From assembly GCA_021780395.1 (NCBI GenBank), contig JAJXYU010000230.1, positions 1-24,820 of the forward strand: a stretch of DNA of 24,820 bases. Direction: 5' to 3'. The position numbers and the translations under genes were made by a program. The notes beneath the pieces are model-generated. The model searched no databases. It was not told where the DNA came from and saw only the letters and a program-made list of their open reading frames with translations. Positions 21,879 through 24,820 of the stretch are shown piece by piece. This stretch comes from Pseudomonadota bacterium (lineage in GTDB: Bacteria > Pseudomonadota > Gammaproteobacteria > Steroidobacterales > Steroidobacteraceae). The first letter of the stretch is position 1. Every line of letters begins with the position of its first letter.

Positions 21879-24820
21879 GCGGTGGACCGCATCGCCTCGC
21901 GCGCGGTGGGCGGATCGACCGTGATCGACCGATCCGCTGCGAATTCGACGGTCGTCCCCTCGCCGGGTTCGCCGGCGACACGCTCGCATCCGCGTTGCTC
22001 GCGAACGGGATCACGCTCGTCGGCCGCAGCTTCAAGTACCACCGGCCGCGCGGCCTCCTCGCCGCGGGGGTCGAGGAGCCGAACGCGCTGGTCACGGTGG
22101 GCGACGGCGGGCGGACCACGCCGAACCTGCCGGCGACCACGGTCGAGATGCGCACGGGCCTGCGCGCGCGCCGGCAGAACGGCTGGCCGAGCGTCGACGT
22201 CGATCTGGGGGCGTTGAACGGGTGGCTCGCGCCGCTGTTGCCCGCGGGCTTCTACTACAAGACCTTGATGGGGCCGCGGCGCGGCTCGTGGATGTGGTAC
22301 GAGCCGTTCATCCGGCGGGCTGCCGGGCTCGGCCGCGCGGTCCACGAGCGCGATCCCGATCGCTACGACGCCCGGCACGCGTTCACCGACGTGTTGGTGA
22401 TCGGCGCGGGCCCGGCGGGGCTCGCCGCCGCGCTCGCGGCGGCCGCCGCCGGTGCCGAGGTCCTGCTCGTCGAGCAGGATTCGGCGCTCGGCGGTTCCCT
22501 GCTCGCAGCGCCGGTGACGGGATCGCTCGAGCGCTGGCGATCGCAGCTCGAGACGGCGGTGCGATCGACGCCGACGATCGAGGTACTCACCCGGACCACG
22601 GCGCTCGGCGCCTACGACGGCCGCACCGTCGCGCTGCTCGAGCGGCACGACCACGCCGACCCGGATCCGGATCCGGATCGGGGCGCGGCACGTGAGACGG
22701 TGGTCACGCTGCGCGCACGCGCGATCGTGACCGCGACGGGCGCATTCGAGCGGCCGCTCCTGTTCGCCGACAACGATCGGCCCGGCGTGATGCTCGCCTC
22801 GGCGGCCCGCACGTACCTCAATCGCTACGCGATCGCGCCGGGGCGCCGCGCGCTCGTCGCGACCTGCACGGACGCGGGCTGGCTGACCGCGCTCGATCTC
22901 GCCGCCGCGGGGACCGCGGTGACGGTCGTCGAGCAGCGCGACGAGATCGCCGAGCCGCTCGTCGCCGCCGCGCGCGGCGCCGGGATCGACGTTCGGACCG
23001 GCGCGATGGTCACACGGGCGCTCGGCACCCGCGGCGTCGCCGGCGCGCGGGTGGAGTCACGCGCCAGCGGACGCGCGCAGCGCCTCGACTGCGACGTGTT
23101 GTGCGTGTCCGGCGGATGGTCGCCGACGCTGCACCTGACGAGCCATACCGGCCGCAAGCCGCGTTACCGTCCCGAGCTCGACGCGTTCGTGCCCGAGGAC
23201 TGGGCGGCCGGGGATTTCGGCGCCGGTGCGGTCGTCGGCGCCTACTCCTCGGCGGCCGCGGTCGAGTCCGGGCTCGCGGCGGGCCGTGCCGCCGCGACGT
23301 TCTGCGGGTGCGTGTCGACCGCCGATCCCCCGACCGCGCCGACCGCACCGGCGGAGGCCGACGAGCCCACGGCGCTCGCGGCCGCGCTCCCGCCGCCGCG
23401 GCGTGGCCGGGGACGCACGTTCGTCGATCTGCAGAACGACGTCACGGTCAAGGACGTCGCGCTCGCCCACGACGAAGGCTATGGCGCGGTCGAACACCTG
23501 AAGCGGTACACGACGCTCGGCATGGGCACGGACCAGGGAAGGACCAGCAACGTGAACGCGATCGCGACGCTCGCATCGCTCGGCGCGCGCGGAGTGGGCG
23601 AGACCGGGACCACGACGTTCCGCCCACCGTTCACGCCGGTCTCGGTCGGCGCGCTCGCCGCCCGCAGCGTCGGCAGGCACTTCCGGCCGATCCGTCGTTC
23701 GCCGCTCGAGCCCTGGCACCTCGCCAACGGCGCGACGATGATCGAGGCCGGACCGTGGTTGCGGCCGTGGTTCTATGCCTGGGCGGGCGCCGATGTGGGC
23801 TCGGCCTATCGCGAGGAGATGCGCCTGGTGCGCAGCGGCGTTGGCGTGTCCGACGTGTCCTCGCTCGGCAAGATCGACGTTCAGGGTCCGGATGCGGCGC
23901 AGTTCCTGAACCGGGTCTACGTGAACGGCTTCGCGAAGCTCGCGGTCGGGAAGGCCCGCTACGGGGTGATGCTGAACGACGACGCCACCGTGCTCGACGA
24001 CGGCACCACCGCGCGCTTCGGCGAACACCGGTATTTCATGACGACGACCACGGCTCAGGCGGGCGAGGTGATGTCCTGGCTCGAGTTCCTGCTGCAAACC
24101 GCATGGCCGGAACTGCGGGTGCAGGTGGTGTCCGTGACCGATGCCTGGGCCGGGATGTCGGTCGCGGGCCCGCGCGCGCGCGAGGCGCTCGAACGCGCGC
24201 TGCCCGGCGTCGACGTCTCGAACGACGCGCTGCCGCACATGGGCGTGCGCGAAGTCGTGCTCGACGGCGTGCCGCTGCGCGTGCTGCGCCTGAGCTTCTC
24301 CGGCGAGCTCGCGTATGAGCTCTACGTACCCGCGACCCGGGGAATCTCGCTGTGGGAACACCTGCTCGCGGCCGCCGCGCCGCTCGGCATCAAGCCCTAC
24401 GGTCTCGAAGCGCTCGCGTCGCTGCGAATCGAGAAAGGTCACGTCGCGGGTCTCGAACTCGACCATCGCAACACGCTCGACGATCTCGGCCTCGGCAAAC
24501 TCGCCTCCGGCGACAAGGCCTACGTCGGACGCGCGCTGCGTGCGCGGCCCGCGCTGCAGGCCGAGGATCGCTGGAGCCTCGTCGGCCTCGAATGCCTCGA
24601 CGCCGGGGCACGCCTGCGCGGCGGCTCGATTCTGTTCGCGAGCGGCGATGCGATCGCCGGCCACGGCCGCGGCTACGTGACCTCGGTGACGTTCTCGACC
24701 GTGCTCGGGAAGACGATCGCCCTGGGGCTGTACCAGGGCGGCCTGCGGCATCGAGGCGAGGAGATCGTCTGCGCGTTCCCGCTGAAGGGCGAGACCGTGC
24801 GCGCACGCATCGTCTCGCCG
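21875..24820 (+). CDS. soxA: Sarcosine oxidase, alpha subunit (C-terminal end outside window)
   Basis: This is the large subunit, which binds NAD+ and FMN at the beta interface and carries the folate domain that converts the imine product to 5,10-methylene-tetrahydrofolate. In order: a ferredoxin-like N-terminal domain (GDTLASALLANGITLVGRSFKYHRPRG); a Rossmann NAD domain with GAGPAG at 177-182; a Pro/Ala linker near 23310-23400; the QND(V)T/KRYTTLGMGTDQG block; and a GcvT-like aminomethyltransferase domain to the edge. 982 residues are present, near the usual total of about 965-1000, so perhaps 10-20 are missing. The TTG start reads M-S-G-G-P-H-R-L-A-R-G-G-R-I-D-R, the family N-terminus, and no in-frame ATG fits. 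An unusual acidic stretch, PDPDPDR, lies at 263-269. Confidence 0.94.
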   Translation, partial: MSGGPHRLARGGRIDRDRPIRCEFDGRPLAGFAGDTLASALLANGITLVGRSFKYHRPRGLLAAGVEEPNALVTVGDGGRTTPNLPATTVEMRTGLRARRQNGWPSVDVDLGALNGWLAPLLPAGFYYKTLMGPRRGSWMWYEPFIRRAAGLGRAVHERDPDRYDARHAFTDVLVIGAGPAGLAAALAAAAAGAEVLLVEQDSALGGSLLAAPVTGSLERWRSQLETAVRSTPTIEVLTRTTALGAYDGRTVALLERHDHADPDPDPDRGAARETVVTLRARAIVTATGAFERPLLFADNDRPGVMLASAARTYLNRYAIAPGRRALVATCTDAGWLTALDLAAAGTAVTVVEQRDEIAEPLVAAARGAGIDVRTGAMVTRALGTRGVAGARVESRASGRAQRLDCDVLCVSGGWSPTLHLTSHTGRKPRYRPELDAFVPEDWAAGDFGAGAVVGAYSSAAAVESGLAAGRAAATFCGCVSTADPPTAPTAPAEADEPTALAAALPPPRRGRGRTFVDLQNDVTVKDVALAHDEGYGAVEHLKRYTTLGMGTDQGRTSNVNAIATLASLGARGVGETGTTTFRPPFTPVSVGALAARSVGRHFRPIRRSPLEPWHLANGATMIEAGPWLRPWFYAWAGADVGSAYREEMRLVRSGVGVSDVSSLGKIDVQGPDAAQFLNRVYVNGFAKLAVGKARYGVMLNDDATVLDDGTTARFGEHRYFMTTTTAQAGEVMSWLEFLLQTAWPELRVQVVSVTDAWAGMSVAGPRAREALERALPGVDVSNDALPHMGVREVVLDGVPLRVLRLSFSGELAYELYVPATRGISLWEHLLAAAAPLGIKPYGLEALASLRIEKGHVAGLELDHRNTLDDLGLGKLASGDKAYVGRALRARPALQAEDRWSLVGLECLDAGARLRGGSILFASGDAIAGHGRGYVTSVTFSTVLGKTIALGLYQGGLRHRGEEIVCAFPLKGETVRARIVSP
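22661..22678. repeat. Three tandem CCGGAT hexamers inside soxA
   Basis: Three copies of CCGGAT encode Pro-Asp three times in a loop of the NAD-binding half of SoxA. It is a small in-frame repeat, likely a slippage expansion in a surface loop. Confidence 0.75.

Overview
The window is GC-rich, densely coding DNA of a proteobacterial chromosome. Evidence includes a TonB-dependent receptor, the ubiTUV set for O2-independent ubiquinone synthesis, a DUF3422 protein and heterotetrameric sarcosine oxidase genes. A facultatively anaerobic gamma- or betaproteobacterium is most likely, but I cannot place it more finely. I see no rRNA, tRNA, insertion sequence, phage gene or CRISPR array, and no gap above 300 bases lacks a gene.

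Layout. On the minus strand, 1-1445 is the N-terminal 481 codons of a thiamine-diphosphate enzyme that runs off the left edge. Upstream of it, 1534-4165 is ubiT-ubiU-ubiV, joined by two 4-nt ATGA overlaps. A divergent exported S10 carboxypeptidase (4309-5895, plus) converges on a DUF3422 membrane protein (5941-7224, minus), with a strong GC hairpin between them. From 7343 to 11408 a plus-strand run encodes an exported methyltransferase-like protein, a tiny Rossmann-like ORF, a MarC-family membrane protein, two half-size chromate-transporter proteins and an amidase. Several junctions in this run overlap or nearly touch, so it looks like one operon.

From 20201 down to 11427 a minus-strand run encodes a molybdopterin oxidoreductase, a TPR-sulfotransferase, a TonB-dependent receptor and an exported S9 prolyl-oligopeptidase-type hydrolase. 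The first two genes are 4 nt apart and the last two 13 nt apart; about 170 nt separates the pairs and probably holds a promoter. Divergent from this run, 20348-24820 is soxB-soxD-soxA, which lacks only the last residues of soxA at the right edge.

How the genes fit together. UbiT, UbiU and UbiV would let the cell make ubiquinone without oxygen. Sarcosine oxidase turns sarcosine into glycine, H2O2 and a folate-bound one-carbon unit. The receptor plus S9 peptidase, with the separate S10 peptidase and amidase, suggests import and breakdown of peptides or amides. The least explained parts are the receptor/S9/sulfotransferase/molybdoenzyme run, the exported methyltransferase with the vestigial FAD-binding ORF after it, and several inverted repeats in promoter-like positions.
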